Notes: a model not told the origin generated them from the sequence alone. 64,000 bases of DNA from Mastacembelus armatus (GCF_900324485.2 NC_046638.1:409673-473672), one strand, 5' to 3'. Counted from the stretch's first letter, positions 28,460 through 44,093 are shown. Made by a program: numbers and translations.

Positions 28460-31400
28460 ATGACCGTTGTGATTAAAGCTTAAGATTTTATTGACAGCAA
28501 CATGAAAGACCTACAGGATTCAGACAAGAATTTAGTTCTGTGGCATTGTTTAGTTTTCACGGTAGATAAACTAGAGATGACATCCTCCACAGGGTTTCAG
28601 CAGGAACACATGACAGTTGATATTTACTGTATAAGCAGAGCAGTGAGCAGGCCGTAGGTGGCACTGTGTTACTGTTAATGAACTGAACACACATGGAGCT
28701 CAGCTGTAGAACGTCGGTGAGAACAGGACTTGGGTTTCTCCTGTGTACTGAGCTCATCTTTACGCTGCACTGTGGAGTTTCCTTGTAAATAAAATAATAA
28801 AATTTATGTTTGTCTTCATTGTGTGGATCCTTTTCCTACCTCATCAACATGTGACAGCTTTGTGTCAGTACTGGACATGAACTCCATGTTTATTAGTACT
28901 GGTCTTCACCGTCTTTGCAGGAGCACTGCTACACATCTTGGCGTGTACACCACCTGTAGATCAGTGCAATGGTGTGCACGTGCATCCTCGTGCACAAGAC
29001 AATCATACTAAATGTGTCACTACATTGACTTTCATGTGTTTTCTGCTACTAGACGCTGATATTCTTTATTCTGCAATCCTTCATTTCAAAGTTTCTTGTT
29101 TAACCAAATTTAATTTGGAGAAATTGGGGATTTGAAAGGATTAACCCAAAGTTATTCTGTTCAAACTGTAAAAACTTCTTGTTTTTTAAATTCCATGAAC
29201 CAATAAATGACCATCAGAACGGATGTAGATTTTTTTGGTCAATCCTCTGATTGTTTTGTTCAGCGTGTCTAAAAATATCTGACATTTTGAGGTTTTTTTA
29301 CTGTGAAAAACAAGTGTAGTTCATACACATCAACCAGGATATTTTCTTTTACATGTGTAGAAATACACGTGCAGATATACATACTGAAGTACAGCTTAAT
29401 TCTGTTTAGATTCATTCTAATTTAATTATATTTTGCAGATCTTATTGTTTATTATGACCCTGAGACCCACTTCTCCCTGTGCTGCTGTAACTCCTGAATC
29501 CCTCCTCAGAGACCAGTAAAGTCCGATTTTATGTGAGGTCAAGAAGCAGTAAATCTTTTTACCATGTGGACTGGAGTGTCCATCCCACTCAGGGGCCCCA
29601 TGTGAACCAGCAGTGTTTTCAGAGTCGTGATGGTGAAGCCACACATCAGTTCTTCTGAAGTCCATGGAGAAATGAAGAAAAAGCTCATTAGCATCAGACT
29701 CACAGGGCTGCAGTCAATTAGTGGAGCAGTAACGTTTCTTCTAGTTAAAGCTGAGAAGCTTCAAAGAGCCGGCGAGCTCGTCAGCTGGAGCATCAGCATC
29801 TGAGCCGACATCAAAGCCCGGACACATAATGACTCGGAATCAAACTTCACAGCTTTCAGGAAGCTTCATCCTCACCCTGACGAGTTTTATTTTAGATCAC
29901 AGCTCTCTGCAAATAAGTTTCTGCTTGTCAGTCACTGGGAGCATTACATAAGAATCACCTTAGAGTTTGTGCTCAAGTGTGGCCACATCGTACTGGTTCC
30001 ATATTTCATGGCGCCTCTCCTGTGCTGATCCTGGATCAGCAGCTTTACGTCTGCGGCTGAGTCCCGCTGAAGCTGCTGTCAGGCTGAAAGATGTCTGAGA
30101 CGCTGCGTTAAGCCTCTGCTGCCTGGACAGACATTTCCCCTGCTAAATTTAAGGGATTCATAAACAGAAATCCTCTTCTCCTCCACGCTGGGACATCTCT
30201 GTAGTGACTAGGGGAGATTTCAGAAAAGTCAGGTCAATATGAATTACAGGATGCATCCTGTAAACTAAGGCGATGTTACCCCACAGAAGTGATGCAGAGA
30301 AGGTCCTGAGCATGAGGACGAATCAGGAGACAATGGCTCCAAACAAAAGGCCCCACCTTCCTGTGTCTCTGCTGCTGCTTTGCATCTCACAAGGACTTGT
30401 AGCAGTTTGTGTGTGTTTCTGTGCAGTATTTTACAGTGCAGTAATATTAGTTTTACTGTAGTAATATTAGTTTTACTACAGTAAAAGGGTCTGAACACTG
30501 ATAAATTCTTCGTAGCAGTTTTATGTCTCCGAAGTCATTTTCCATAGTGAGAATTATCTGTAACGTCTGAGCCAAAACCTGAGGTACATTTATATACCGA
30601 TTATACTTAAATATATTTACCTGGAACCTGGAACCAGGTGTGTTAGGACGTTTAATAAATTCCTTACTGAATATTCTCCATTACTTCCAAACAGTATTCA
30701 GTACTTCACTGCTTACTCAGAACTAAGTGAGGTTGGTGTTAATAGAAGAAGAGTCCAGAGCCGGACACAGGGTCAACCGATGAAGAGATGCAGAGACGTG
30801 CTGTCCTGAAGTCTCCTCTCTGCTGTCAGCTACCAGCAGCTTTCATCCTTTCACTGCATCAGCAGGATTTGTTGGGACAGAGAGGAGGGAGTTTATGTGG
30901 ACATCTTCATGCTGATCCTTTAAAGAGACAATCGGACGAAATCATGCCCTGGAGCCGAGCGACGGGTTATAAACCTCTTACTTCCCTCCTGGTTTATTTA
31001 GAGTCGACCTCCTCTAAAAGCCACACGTCCCCTGTGGCATAACACTGCCTTACTGCTGAGCCCACTTTCCTTATTTCTATCCTTTTATTTACTCTATTGT
31101 CTGCGTGCCTGGAGCCCAGTTCACAGCAGCACATCAGCATCTCATTCTCACACTAATGCTGCTCTGACAACAGGAGGATTTGGATGCTGCCGCTCTGCGT
31201 CTGCAGGCCGGATGTTTACCCACAACAATCCGCCTCGGCTGTGGCTGTCAATGAAAAATCTGGGATCATCATAAAGACCCACTCGATTTCAACAGAATGG
31301 AATTAGTACCAAGTATCCAGTTTTCTTTTTGCAGCTCAGAGTCCAAAGAAAGATCTGGAACAGAACAAGCCAACATAAGGAAAGTTGGCCTCACTGTGAC

Positions 31401-32150
31401 TTACATAATGTGAAGTGAACCAGCCCGTTAGGGAGAGTCAGCAGCTCTGGGCTTACACAACAGTTTCACACGACAGCCTCATTCTCCAAAAACAGCAAAT
31501 ACATATGAAATAAATATAAAACTAGAATTCCTCATTAAAACAGAAAGGCCCCGGGTCCACCTGGGTTCAGACCCTAATCCTGACCTGCATGAGTTTGGAC
31601 TGTGGGAGGAGAAAACCCACACAGACACAGGGACAACATGCAGACTCCACACAGAAAGGCCCCGGGTCCACCTGGGTTCAGACCCTAATCCTGACCTGCA
31701 TGTGTTTGGACTGTGGGAGGAGAAAACCCACACAGACACAGGGACAACATGCAGACTCCACACAGAAAGGCCCCGGGTCCACCTGGGTTCAGACCCACAA
31801 CCTGCTGCTGGTGGTTAAAATGTGGCTGTGAGGGTGCAGCAGGACGTGTCCTCTGGTCCCAGACCAACAAAGCTCCTGCTGCCTGTTAGTTTTGCACAGG
31901 AACGAGAAGGTTCTGGTTGTTCTGAGGGAAAAGGGACATTTATTAGATCATAAATAATCCTGGTCTCCTGTGGATCAATATAAACCCCAGGACTCAGTCA
32001 CATGTTTCAGTGCAGGACTGAACCTGGGACCCTGTGGTACTTTGTTTCTGCAGGAAGTACTTGATGTACTTCTTGGCTCAGGATGTTTCACAGTTAATGT
32101 ACATCTTATTTTTTCCTGTTTACATTTTGTTCATTGGAGGTTTTACTACT
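28460..32150. other. Intergenic region, no recognised gene
   Basis: About 3.7 kb between the C15orf40 and CART genes. Open frames of 60-100 codons on both strands show no family resemblance. The only structured element is the 111-bp tandem repeat at 31541-31800. Confidence 0.55.
31541..31800. repeat. 111-bp tandem repeat, about 2.4 copies
   Basis: The unit begins cagaaaggccccgggtccac; starts lie at 31541, 31652 and 31763. The motif gacaacatgcagactccaca followed by cagaaaggcccc is widespread in fish genomes as part of an interspersed repeat. The unit contains a B-box-like gggttcagacc. The copies differ by very few bases, so the duplication looks recent. Confidence 0.8.
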
Positions 32151-32170
32151 CCTGTCTGAGGTCATCGCAG

Positions 32171-32202
32171 TGACGTCACCCAGATGCTGGAGGGGGCGGG
32201 GC
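32171..32202 (+). promoter_or_regulatory. Consensus CRE and GC box upstream of CART
   Basis: A perfect palindromic cAMP-response element TGACGTCA lies at 32171-32178, and a GC box GGGGGCGGGG at 32193-32202, about 140 and 115 bp before the start codon. CRE/CREB control of CART transcription is established in mammals, so this fits the gene. No TATA box was identified. Confidence 0.7.
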
Positions 32203-32312
32203 CTCTCGTGCAAACACCCCGCGCGGTGCGGGCGGCACGAGACACACATCTGGAGCTGAGTTGGAGGCAGCTCGCGGAACTTCTGCTTCTTCCGGTCGTT
32301 TGTTTTTGCACC

Positions 32313-33603
32313 ATGTGGGCGCGAGCTGTGCTGTGCGCGGCACTTCTGTCCGCGCTGTGCCCGGCGGGAAGGACGGAAGCCGAGAGGGACGAGCGAGAGG
32401 TGCAGGACTACCGGCAAAACTCCAACAGACTGGTGGGTGATGCAAACTGGGCCGAAACCAGTAACTGGGGCTTTACACAGAACTGCAGCTGGTCCGGGTT
32501 TATCCGCAGGGTTTGTCCCTCAGACATTTTATTTCTAATGTATTTACCTGTTTTCTATTTCACATTAAATTCATTAAGTCATTATTTTATATAAATCAGC
32601 TTGTTTCTATTTAGTTTCTGGAATGTGCTCAAATAATTTTTAGTTATAGTTGAGTAACTGTTTTTAATGTTTAATTAGCACATTTTTCTGTATTTTTAAG
32701 TATAAAATCATTAAATAATAATGATCAATAATGAAACTAAAATATCTAAATATCTGTAGAGCTGAATGTTTATTGATTATTTGATCCACAGAAATTATTT
32801 GCTGAAATTAAATATGAAATGTGTCATTTCTGTGAACCAAACAATTAAAAAAATAAAAACTAATCTGTCGTATATTTAATGTGCCAATGTTTCAGCCTGT
32901 GACCATGTGATTGATATTTAATTTAGAAAATCAGTTGTTCTAAGTGACGTTTAGAGGGAACCAACAAATTATTAATACAACAAAGTGATATAACACACTG
33001 TAGAGGTGCAGGGAATCACTAATCATTATAGTTTGTTGTTTGAAGGGGGGGACATGTTTCATCACTTCTCAATAGAACCTGAGCTGCTTCAATGGCTCCG
33101 AGTAAAAGTGATGAAAAAACCACCAGGGTCTGGTTCTTAAGGAGCAGCTCTGACTGCAAAGGTCCGATGAATAGATCTGAAGTGTGTTCTGTTCGTCTGA
33201 CAGCTGTGTGTGTTTGCAGCTCGGGGCGCTGCATGATGTGCTGGAGAAGCTGCAGACCAAGAGGATCAATCCCTGGGAGAAGAAATATGGACAGGTCCCC
33301 TCTGTGAGTCGCAGCCACACGCTTCACAACCACACACTCATCAAGCTTGACAAGAAATGTGGGTCAAACTGATTCCAGGATGTTTCCAGTTTGTTTTGTT
33401 CACTTGCTGAAATATCTTCTGTACTTTATCATAAATTTTCTGTAACTGTGAAAAGATGTTTCCCATGTGTTAATCGTGTTTCTTCCCGTTGCCAGTGTGA
33501 CCTTGGGGAGCACTGCGCCATCAGGAAGGGATCTCGAATCGGGAAGATGTGCGACTGCCCCCCAGGAGCTTTCTGCAACTTCTTCCTGCTGAAGTGCTTA
33601 TGA
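32313..33603 (+). CDS. cartpt: Cocaine- and amphetamine-regulated transcript (CART) prepropeptide
   Basis: Three coding exons (32313-32432, 33220-33303, 33496-33603) encode 103 residues. Residues 1 to about 22 form a signal peptide ([20 protein letters not shown]). The centre holds [20 protein letters not shown], with KR and KK dibasic sites that match the prohormone-convertase sites of mammalian CART. The C-terminal domain has the six cysteines of the CART knot: CDLGEHC, MCDC, FC and the terminal LLKCL. CART is a secreted hypothalamic peptide that suppresses feeding. Fish have several CART genes and I cannot say which paralogue this is. The exon pattern matches the family. A poly(A) hexamer lies at 33662 and a CRE upstream. 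Confidence 0.95.
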
Positions 33604-33661
33604 GCCAATCCCAACACTGGAGTCTATTTTTGCCAAATGGAAATGTGCCGATGTGACGTGG

Positions 33662-33667
33662 AATAAA
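33662..33667 (+). other. Poly(A) signal AATAAA of CART
   Basis: Hexamer 59 bp after the stop codon, giving a short 3' UTR. Confidence 0.65.
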
Positions 33668-33959
33668 TCTTTATGTGAACACAGGTTTCTTGTCCAGCTG
33701 TGTGATGTATTAAAGGTGTTTCCTCCTGCGTTTAGTCGCTGCCCCTGGTTTCACTGAATGTTTAAGTTTTGATGTGGCTGAAACGTCCAGAAGCAGCATC
33801 AGTCGATTAGTTCGGGTTTTATTAGTCCAGACTGTAAGCAGTGAGCTTCAGTGTCTTCATATTTCTCAATGCTTCACCTCCAGGCTGAACATGATTGTGA
33901 TGATTCCTACAAGCTGCTGAAAATAGTTAAAACAAGCAGCAGGTTTCTCAGGTTGAGGA

Positions 33960-34240
33960 CAACAGGAGACTGCATCACTGCTGGAAGCAGTACTGACCAT
34001 ATTTACTGCAGTACCAGTAGAAATACCACAGAGTAAAAACCCTGTTCCTAGTAAAAGTCCTGCATTCCAAATGTTACTGCAGTAAAAGTCCAAAAGTACC
34101 ATCATACAAATGTACTTGAAGTATCCAAAGTAAAAGTACTCATTGTGCAGAATGGCCCATTTCACATGAACTGCTCTGATATTATTGGATTCTAATTATT
34201 GATGATTATTGTGTTGATCACTAATGTTGGAGCTGATGAT
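33960..34240 (+). repeat. Interspersed repeat, copy D, lacking the minisatellite
   Basis: It carries the full arm (aaatgttactgcagtaaaag, then aagtaaaagtactcattgtg, then gatgattattgtgttgatca) but leaves the family pattern right after ttggagctga, where other copies begin their 58-bp units. No unit is present. Confidence 0.8.
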
Positions 34241-35351
34241 ACTGTACGTGCTGGGACAGTACACTGTGTAAAGTTAGATGTGCAGCAGTAAAGACAGGAA
34301 TGACTGAGCTGCAGACAGTGCTGTGGCAGCACCCCCTGCAGGACTAAACTCAGATTCCTTCTGCTCCAGCGGTCGGACCAAACAGATCCAGGATTTGTTC
34401 TTCAGGCTCTGAACTTCACTTTCAGTTAAGATGAAGGAACAGACACTGCATCAGCTTTCATATGAGCAGATGCACAAAGAAGCAAGTGGGAAACGTTTCT
34501 ACTAAACATTCAATACAATATATTTACGATTTGACTTCACTGGTCTCCAGTTACTGTTTCATCCACATCTGCCATTGTAGTGTAGTGTCTTATTTGTTTT
34601 TACTGAATTTAATGAAACCTGAGCAACAAAACGTCCACATATTTCTGGTCAGCAATCTGCTGGTTAAAGGTCTCAGCTTTCTTTAATAGGACAAAACACA
34701 AAGAACTATCTGTTTCAGTTACACCAGTGGAGGGAGGGATCAGTGGAAACTGCTCGGATCATAACGTGATTTCCACAATAAAGGATGTTCAGGATGCATC
34801 ATATTTTTGTCACTGCCTTCAAGCAGCAGGAAGAAAATTGTCATTTACCAAGACCTGGACCTGCAGGAGCAGCAGGAAATGGATGAAATTACAATTACTA
34901 CTGAACTCACTCACTGGTTCACACTTTCAGGAAAAAGTTTAGGAGAGAAATGTGGTTTTAGGCGAAAACAGAGATGATGTGTGTACAGGTTTAAGCTTCA
35001 GGTCTGTGTAGGACAGTTTCATCATAAAGAGGAACCATCAGAACCTGACACATCACTGATTCCAGCAGCTTCCAAACGTTTCTCAGCAAGTCCTATAAAA
35101 ACATTCAAGCCAGGGGAAGTTTCTTTATACACACACAGACTCTGCAGTCAGGACTGTACCTGAGCCAGAGTCAGTGCAAAACACTGACTAATCATTACAG
35201 CTTCAACACTTTAAACTGAGCGGTTTCACTAAATCACCTCCTACCACCCTCTGTCTTTAAACAATAGGCCAATTCACCAGCAGTGAAGGTAAAAACCACA
35301 TGGAGTCAATGGACCAGTCCTGCACAGCCAAGTGGTTTTGTCCCAAAGGGT
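34241..35351. other. Intergenic, CART to rps17
   Basis: No exon or RNA gene is recognised. The region is AT-rich with short frames lacking family resemblance. Confidence 0.5.
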
Positions 35352-35357
35352 TTTATT
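35352..35357 (-). other. Poly(A) signal of rps17
   Basis: TTTATT on the plus strand is AATAAA on the minus strand, 20 bp beyond the stop codon, typical of the very short ribosomal-protein 3' UTR. Confidence 0.7.
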
Positions 35358-35377
35358 AGGAAGATACTTTACAGACA

Positions 35378-37991
<2,614 letters not shown>

Positions 37992-38417
37992 GTTGGATCG
38001 GCCTGGTAGAAGAGGACGAGTTCACTTCCGGTGGAAGTTTAAATCCACAGTCGGAAGTTCAGCACAGCGACTTCCTGCTGCGAATCCGCCCCCTGACGGC
38101 CGGAGGCGCAAACTACAACAACAATTAAAGAGCAACTTCCTACTATTTCAAACAGGAGAACACATGGACAGACAGAGACTGTGTCAACATTTCTTATTGG
38201 AAAGTCCATTCATTCACTAAGTACAGATGCAAAACAACAACAGATACAGATGATAAATATATGACTGACTGACAACAGACACCATGGTGTGAAAGACTCA
38301 ACATGTTAGATCTGGTTTGTTTAGACTGTGCAGTTTGCAGTGTGACAGGAAGTTAAGTGCTGAGTTGTTTATTGGCTCTGAGCAGCAACACATGGGGGCT
38401 CTGGCCCAAAACAGAAT

Positions 38418-38501
<84 letters not shown>

Positions 38502-39019
38502 AAGTCGTCTTGTTTCACAAATACAGCTGGACCATAGTCCTGAACTGACTCTCAGAAAGCTTCAGATAAAGTGCATGCACAGAACACAATCAGTTACTGC
38601 TGCTCAGTCCTGTCAGCCCAGCTACACAGCACCAGCCACCACACTGTTATTTAAACCCACTCAATGCTAGTTTCATTTATACGGATCAGAAAACTAAACA
38701 TTACAGCAGATATGCCCATAGCTCGGCAGCCTGTGACTCAAAATGCAGATTGTTTCAGTCTGATGGTAGAAATGTGTGACAGGCCTTTGGATTTATGCAG
38801 GAAATGTGTTGGAAAAGTCTTAAAGGGAAATTACACTCAAGTCTTTACTGATCGAGCGTCTGTTAGTCGAGAGGGTTGTGCAGAATAACAACAGCAGAAA
38901 ATCAAACAGTTCAAACTACGGCCTCGTTCCTTTGGGCAAATGAAAGCATCATCTAAAACACACCCGTGCTGCTGAACAGAAATCAACAACTGACTTGTTT
39001 GTGAATGTTCGGTACGTCG
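37992..39019. other. rps17 promoter side and downstream flank of sh3gl3
   Basis: The first about 100 bp is the probable rps17 promoter, with a pyrimidine-rich stretch near the presumed cap site on the minus strand. Then follow a (CA)n microsatellite (38420-38500) and presumed sh3gl3 3' UTR; a TTTATT at 38368 could be its poly(A) signal. No other gene is seen. Confidence 0.5.
38420..38500. repeat. (CA)n microsatellite
   Basis: About 40 uninterrupted CA dinucleotides. Open frames across it in both directions are repeat translations only. Confidence 0.95.
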
Positions 39020-42000
39020 TCATGGTAACGGCAGCGGGACCACCACATCCACGTAGCTGACGGGCAAGAGCCCCGATTGGCCGGCGAGCTCGCCCTCGTA
39101 CCAGTTGGCGTCGACTTGACAGGTGAGAAGGATGATGTCGCCCTGGCTGAAGCCCAGCTCACCCTCACGGTTCGGGTGGAAGGAGTACAGGGCTCTGCAG
39201 CAGGGCTGATCCCGGACCAGCCGACTGTCAGCTGGACGAGGGACACACAACTCAGTCACTCTGAGGGCTCATATGTATTTAATAGAATTTATTTTTATAA
39301 ATCACTTAATGTTTTTTACTGACTTTAGGCTACACACCTTTGTTAATGCAAAAATGTGAAACAAGAAAAACACTGTTCTGCAGCTCAATTTTGTCTCATT
39401 TTGGAAAAGGTTTGTGGAGACTAATCCCTGATGAAGGATTGGTAACAGACAAACCTTTATTTTAATGGGACTCTTATTTTATTACCGTAAGAGGAGACGG
39501 GGCTGCCGGGTCTGGACCGTAACGCTGTGAACTGCTCTCCTGTCATACACAGATGTGTTAAAGATTTTAACTTAGAGAAATGTCACAAAATCCTGTTTGA
39601 CCAGAAGCTAAAACCAACCTGAGGAATTTGCAGCTGTGATGGACAGCTGCTGGTAAAACCCGATGCTGCTGTTCTGTTCCCGTCTGACTCGGACCTTTCT
39701 GGGCCGGAACCGTCGCTCCGGTTTGTTACTGGCAGCCGTCAGCCTGTTGTCAACAGATACAGGTGTGTAAAACAACAACTCTACAGGTCAGGTACACACA
39801 GGTGTGTCCACCTGTTCTGACTGCTGAGATTCCTGAAGAAGCAACCAAACAAATACTGGATGGATTAAATTCAGAGTTTTGTTGTAGTAGGTTCGGGTCC
39901 AACAGCAGGAAACAGCAGAGTTTGTGCTGCTTCCTGGGGGAAGCTGCAGGTTTTTCTCTGTGAGAGCTAATTAGCTAATGTTAGCATGCTGACATGCTGA
40001 ACTCAGGTGGTCAACATCGTAAACATTACACCTGCAGAAGGTGTTAGCATGTTAGCACTGAAACTGGGGTCCAGACTTGTCACTCTGAGCTTGCTAGCAT
40101 GCTAATATTAGCATTCATTATTAATACAAATTAGTAAAATGATTCATTTTCCCCTTGGGCACCACACCTGTACACATGACTACAGCTGTAAGAGGTGCTG
40201 AACCTGGGCTCACCTGGCCTGCAGGTTGCCATGGACACCCAGCAGGATGCGGTGGGCGTTGCAGTGAAAGTCGTGCAGTGCAGAGACCAAGGCTGCCAGA
40301 CGACCGAGCTGATCCACCTGCAGGAGGAAACATCAGTGTGGACGAGGTGCAGTACAGGAACAATCAGACGTGCCGGATGTTTTGCCTGGTACCTGTTGTC
40401 ACAGGTAATATTCTCAGGCCAAAGATCAGGCAGCAGAGCACGTGTCAGAAAGTTCAGCTGTCTACAGGAAAGAACTGGGCCTTAAAAACTCCAGATTTAC
40501 AGGATCACTGCAATAAATTCAGTGTGAGTAACAAACAGCATTGTTGTGTCTGTTTGACCAGATTCTGATGAAAAGGAAGACAATTTTAAAATATGTTTTC
40601 AGAGGCATCTAGTTTTCATGGCTTGGGAGCAGAGCAGCTCAAGCCTCTGATGTTTTCAGCTGGTTTCAGGTGTGTAAACTCACATCGTTCTGCAGCAGGA
40701 CGAACATGCTCTGCTCTGCCAGCTCTTTGGAGGCCAGAAACTTGTCCCAGGCCTGTTGGAGCTCGTCCGCTGGGATCTTCCCTCTTCGCCTCCTCTTGTA
40801 GTCAAAGTCGAGACGCCGACCGTTCAGCTTCTTCAGCTGATGCTGAGAACAAACAGACACGGCTGCTGAATGTGCTGGAAAAGTCTTCATTCAGACTCTG
40901 TCCTGAGCAGGTTCCACTTTCTGTTGGACAAACATGAACTAGCAAAACATTCTTTATGCAGCTTTAAACTAAATACGTGGAACACGCATCCTCTCACCCT
41001 GATCTCCGTCAGCTCCGTGCTGTGGAGCTCCTGTAGCGGCTCAATGAAGCCGTGTTTGACGTTGACATCCAGAGCATCTTTGGCCTGAGCGACCTGCTGC
41101 AGAGCTTCACCCACAGTGACCAGAGCTCCACCTGAACACACCAGGGGTGAAGAGGAAAACAACAGTCTGGAAATGGTCGGGAAAAAATGGGATTTCGTCT
41201 GTTTTTACAAACCTCTGTGTTCCTGTGGAAACACAACGGAGCTAAACTGCTGGAGCCACGGGTAATACTTTAGTGGCTCCTTTAAGGAAGTAGAACAACT
41301 TCTACCTTCCACCATGCAGAAAAACCATGAAAAGAAACTCAGCAGTGTTTCTGCTAAAAAACAAAGTATCTGTGTCTCAGTGATGAGAAGGACTCCAGGT
41401 GACAAGACAACACAGACTCTGGCGTCTACCTGGACCAGCAGCAGTGAAACTGACTCGCACCAAATTCCGAAGCAGCTCCCAGCTCCCGACCGTACAGCAG
41501 CATACACTCTCCCAGCATGCCCTCTGTCTGCGGGTACCCTGCGCACTTCCCCTGTCCCCGGATCCTGGACATGGTGTTGAGCACGCTCAGTTTTGCTCTG
41601 CATGCTGTGCAAACACAAAGATTCACTTCATGTAGCAGAGGAAGAAGTACTGAGAGTATTTACTGCAGTAACAGTAGAAATACCACAGAGTAAAAATCCT
41701 CTGTTCTCAGTAAAAGTCCTGCATTCCAAGTGTTACTGCAGTAAAAGTCCAAAAGTACCATTATCCAAATGTACTGGGTAGCTGACGTTAACTACCTTAT
41801 ATACTTCTAATTTGAAATACTTTATATACCGCTGGGTAGCTGACGTTAACTACCTTATATACTTCTAATTTGAAGTACTTTATATACCGCTGGGTAGCTG
41901 ACGTTAACTACCTTATATACTTCTAATTTGAAGTACTTTATATACCGCTGGGTAGCTGACGTTAACTACCTTATATACTTCTAATTTGAAGTACTTTATA

Positions 42001-43354
42001 TACCGCTGGGTAGCTGACGTTAACTACCTTATATACTTCTAATTTGAAGTACTTTATATACCGCTGGGTAGCTGACGTTAACTACCTTATATACTTCTAA
42101 TTTGAAGTACTTTATATACCGCTGGGTAGCTGACGTTAACTACCTTATATACTTCTAATTTGAAGTACTTTATATACCGCTGGGTAGCTGACGTTAACTA
42201 CCTTATATACTTCTAATTTGAAGTACTTTATATACCGCTGGGTAGCTGACGTTAACTACCTTATATACTTCTAATTTGAAGTACTTTATATACCGCTTGG
42301 TAGTGTTTGTCTCAGTACCTGGGTTTGGTTGAAGGAACTCCGTAGTTCTGGACAGAAGCTCCATCAGCAGAGAGTAGAATACTGCAATACTCTGACAGAC
42401 AGACGGATACAGGCTCTGTATCATGGATGCAGTAAAAGTCTAAAGTATAAAAGTACAGTAAGTAAAAAAGTATAAACCCAGTGACACGTTCCCACTTTCA
42501 CCTTCTCCATCTTCAGAAAGTCGTCATCCATCCTGGTCCCTTCAGCTCCCATCAGCCTCTCATTCAGCAGCTGCACAAACACACAGGAGAGGAACTGATT
42601 CTAGTAGCAGTAGACGTAAAAGAGTATTTTTACATTGTGGTATTTCTGCTCTGACTTAAGTAGTGAAGATTCAGAATACTCCCTCTACACTGTAATGTAG
42701 TAGCACATGTACTGGCTGAACAGTACTCGTACCTACAGTAGTGGCTCTGCTTTACATTTTGACAGTCACAGATTTTACAGATCAAATATTGATTAAAATA
42801 TTGATTAAAGTTGGTGGAGTGTTACAGATGGACCACGAGATTCAAATGAAGTCTAATTAGGTCGTTTCAACACATTATAACAAACGACACTGCACATTAC
42901 AAGTACTTTCACTTATGGTACTTGGTACTATGGTACTAAATACAGCAGAGTATTTTTACTAAGTAGTATTTTAACTTCTACTTTAGTATAAGATCTAAAT
43001 GCCCCTGACCAGTAGTAGTACTAGTGTCTGAGCTGCGGTGACACTATCACTGAAAAGTAGTGCAAGTAGTAGCTAGTAGTACTTGTACCAGCTGCAGTAG
43101 TCGAACCTAACCATAATGACTGCAACACACATAAAATACTACACGATACTGCAGATACTACTGATCACACGTATCGATATTGAACTGATTAATAATGACG
43201 TGACGGATCGATACTGATGAGCACCAGCAGGCCTGTGTCGCAGTTCGGCCACCGAGCACAATGTCCCCCCAGACACGAACCCCGGTCCCCGGCAGGCTCG
43301 CCCCGGTACCTGGCTGGCCTTGTGGAGCTGCTTCTTCATCCCGGACACCGACAT
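39020..43354 (-). CDS. sh3gl3: Endophilin-A (SH3-containing GRB2-like), probably sh3gl3
   Basis: Nine coding exons in matching phase encode 354 residues (human about 347): 43310-43354, 42502-42570, 42319-42391, 41461-41604, 40998-41131, 40684-40842, 40214-40317, 39619-39743, 39020-39231. The N-terminal amphipathic helix is [15 protein letters not shown]; the BAR domain contains [38 protein letters not shown] and [20 protein letters not shown]; the C-terminal SH3 contains [20 protein letters not shown] and [20 protein letters not shown]. Endophilins bend membranes and recruit dynamin and synaptojanin during endocytosis. Nearness to c15orf40 and rps17 (as on human 15q25) favours sh3gl3 over sh3gl1/2. 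The linker before SH3 is arginine-rich and diverged. A 58-bp minisatellite ends about 20 bp past the exon-3 donor. Confidence 0.92.
41640..42302 (+). repeat. Interspersed repeat with 58-bp minisatellite (copy E, largest)
   Basis: In a sh3gl3 intron. The arm (41640-41775) passes directly into about nine nearly identical 58-bp units (gctgggtagctgacgttaac period 58), missing the middle part present in copy D. The array ends at about 42302, close to the splice donor at 42318. Confidence 0.9.
42600..43105. repeat. agtagtagtact-rich degenerate repeat tract
   Basis: Intron 1 of sh3gl3. The tract is dense in variants of agtagtacttgta and agtatttttactaagtag, like the arms of the family above but too degenerate to delimit. 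Confidence 0.4.
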
Positions 43355-44093
43355 GTTCACCGCCGGACACCGACCGTCTCCATCCCGTGTGAGCTGCTCC
43401 GTCCCCCGCGGAGACTGGCTGCACCAAGCCGCCCCCACCACCGGTCCCGTTTGTTATTACAGGGTTTATCACTAATATTATAATATATCAGTGAAGATTA
43501 TTAAAGACTAATACTGTCTCCATTATCAGTCACTTTATTATGTTTCATTGGTTTATTTATGGGCATTAGCAGTTTGTTTGATTTTTATACCATTTATGAT
43601 GTTGGACTTATAGTTTGATTATTATTATTATTATAATACATTTATTAATTATCATTATTATTATTATAATGCCCCATTAGCTGCTGCCTTCACGTGTTGT
43701 TAGAAATGTGGGATTTATAACTTTGAATGTACATGAATGACTCAGCAAAACGAGGCTGCTTTAGTTTTGAACATCAAAATGATTAAAATCTTTCGTTTTT
43801 CTTTCTCTGTGAGATGCACTGCTGCCTTTTCTACACGAACCAGTGTCATTGTTTACTTCTGTTTAATGTTTATAGGCTCCTCCATTAAATAAAATACATC
43901 ATCATCATCATCATCGTTTTACTTTAAATTATTATTATTATTGCTGTAATTTGTTTGTTTTTCCCGGGAAACAAAGATTAATCTTGTTTTATTGTATTTA
44001 AGTAGCGTTTCTTGGTTGGACTTCATTTCCCATGAACAGTAGCGGCATCTTTTTTCTCTCTCACGTGACTCGCAGTTAACGTCATATGTCAAC
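43355..44093. promoter_or_regulatory. Bidirectional promoter interval sh3gl3/commd9
   Basis: The two start codons are 740 bp apart and face away from each other. The sh3gl3 side (about 43210-43450) is CpG-rich; the middle is AT-rich with (ATT)n-like runs; a palindromic E-box TCACGTGA lies at 44061-44068, 26 bp before the commd9 ATG. Confidence 0.6.

Noticed and set aside
31479-31870. Open frames with internal protein repeats (VWVFSSHSPN units)
   Set aside because: They follow the 111-bp tandem DNA repeat on both strands, so the protein repeats reflect the DNA repeat.
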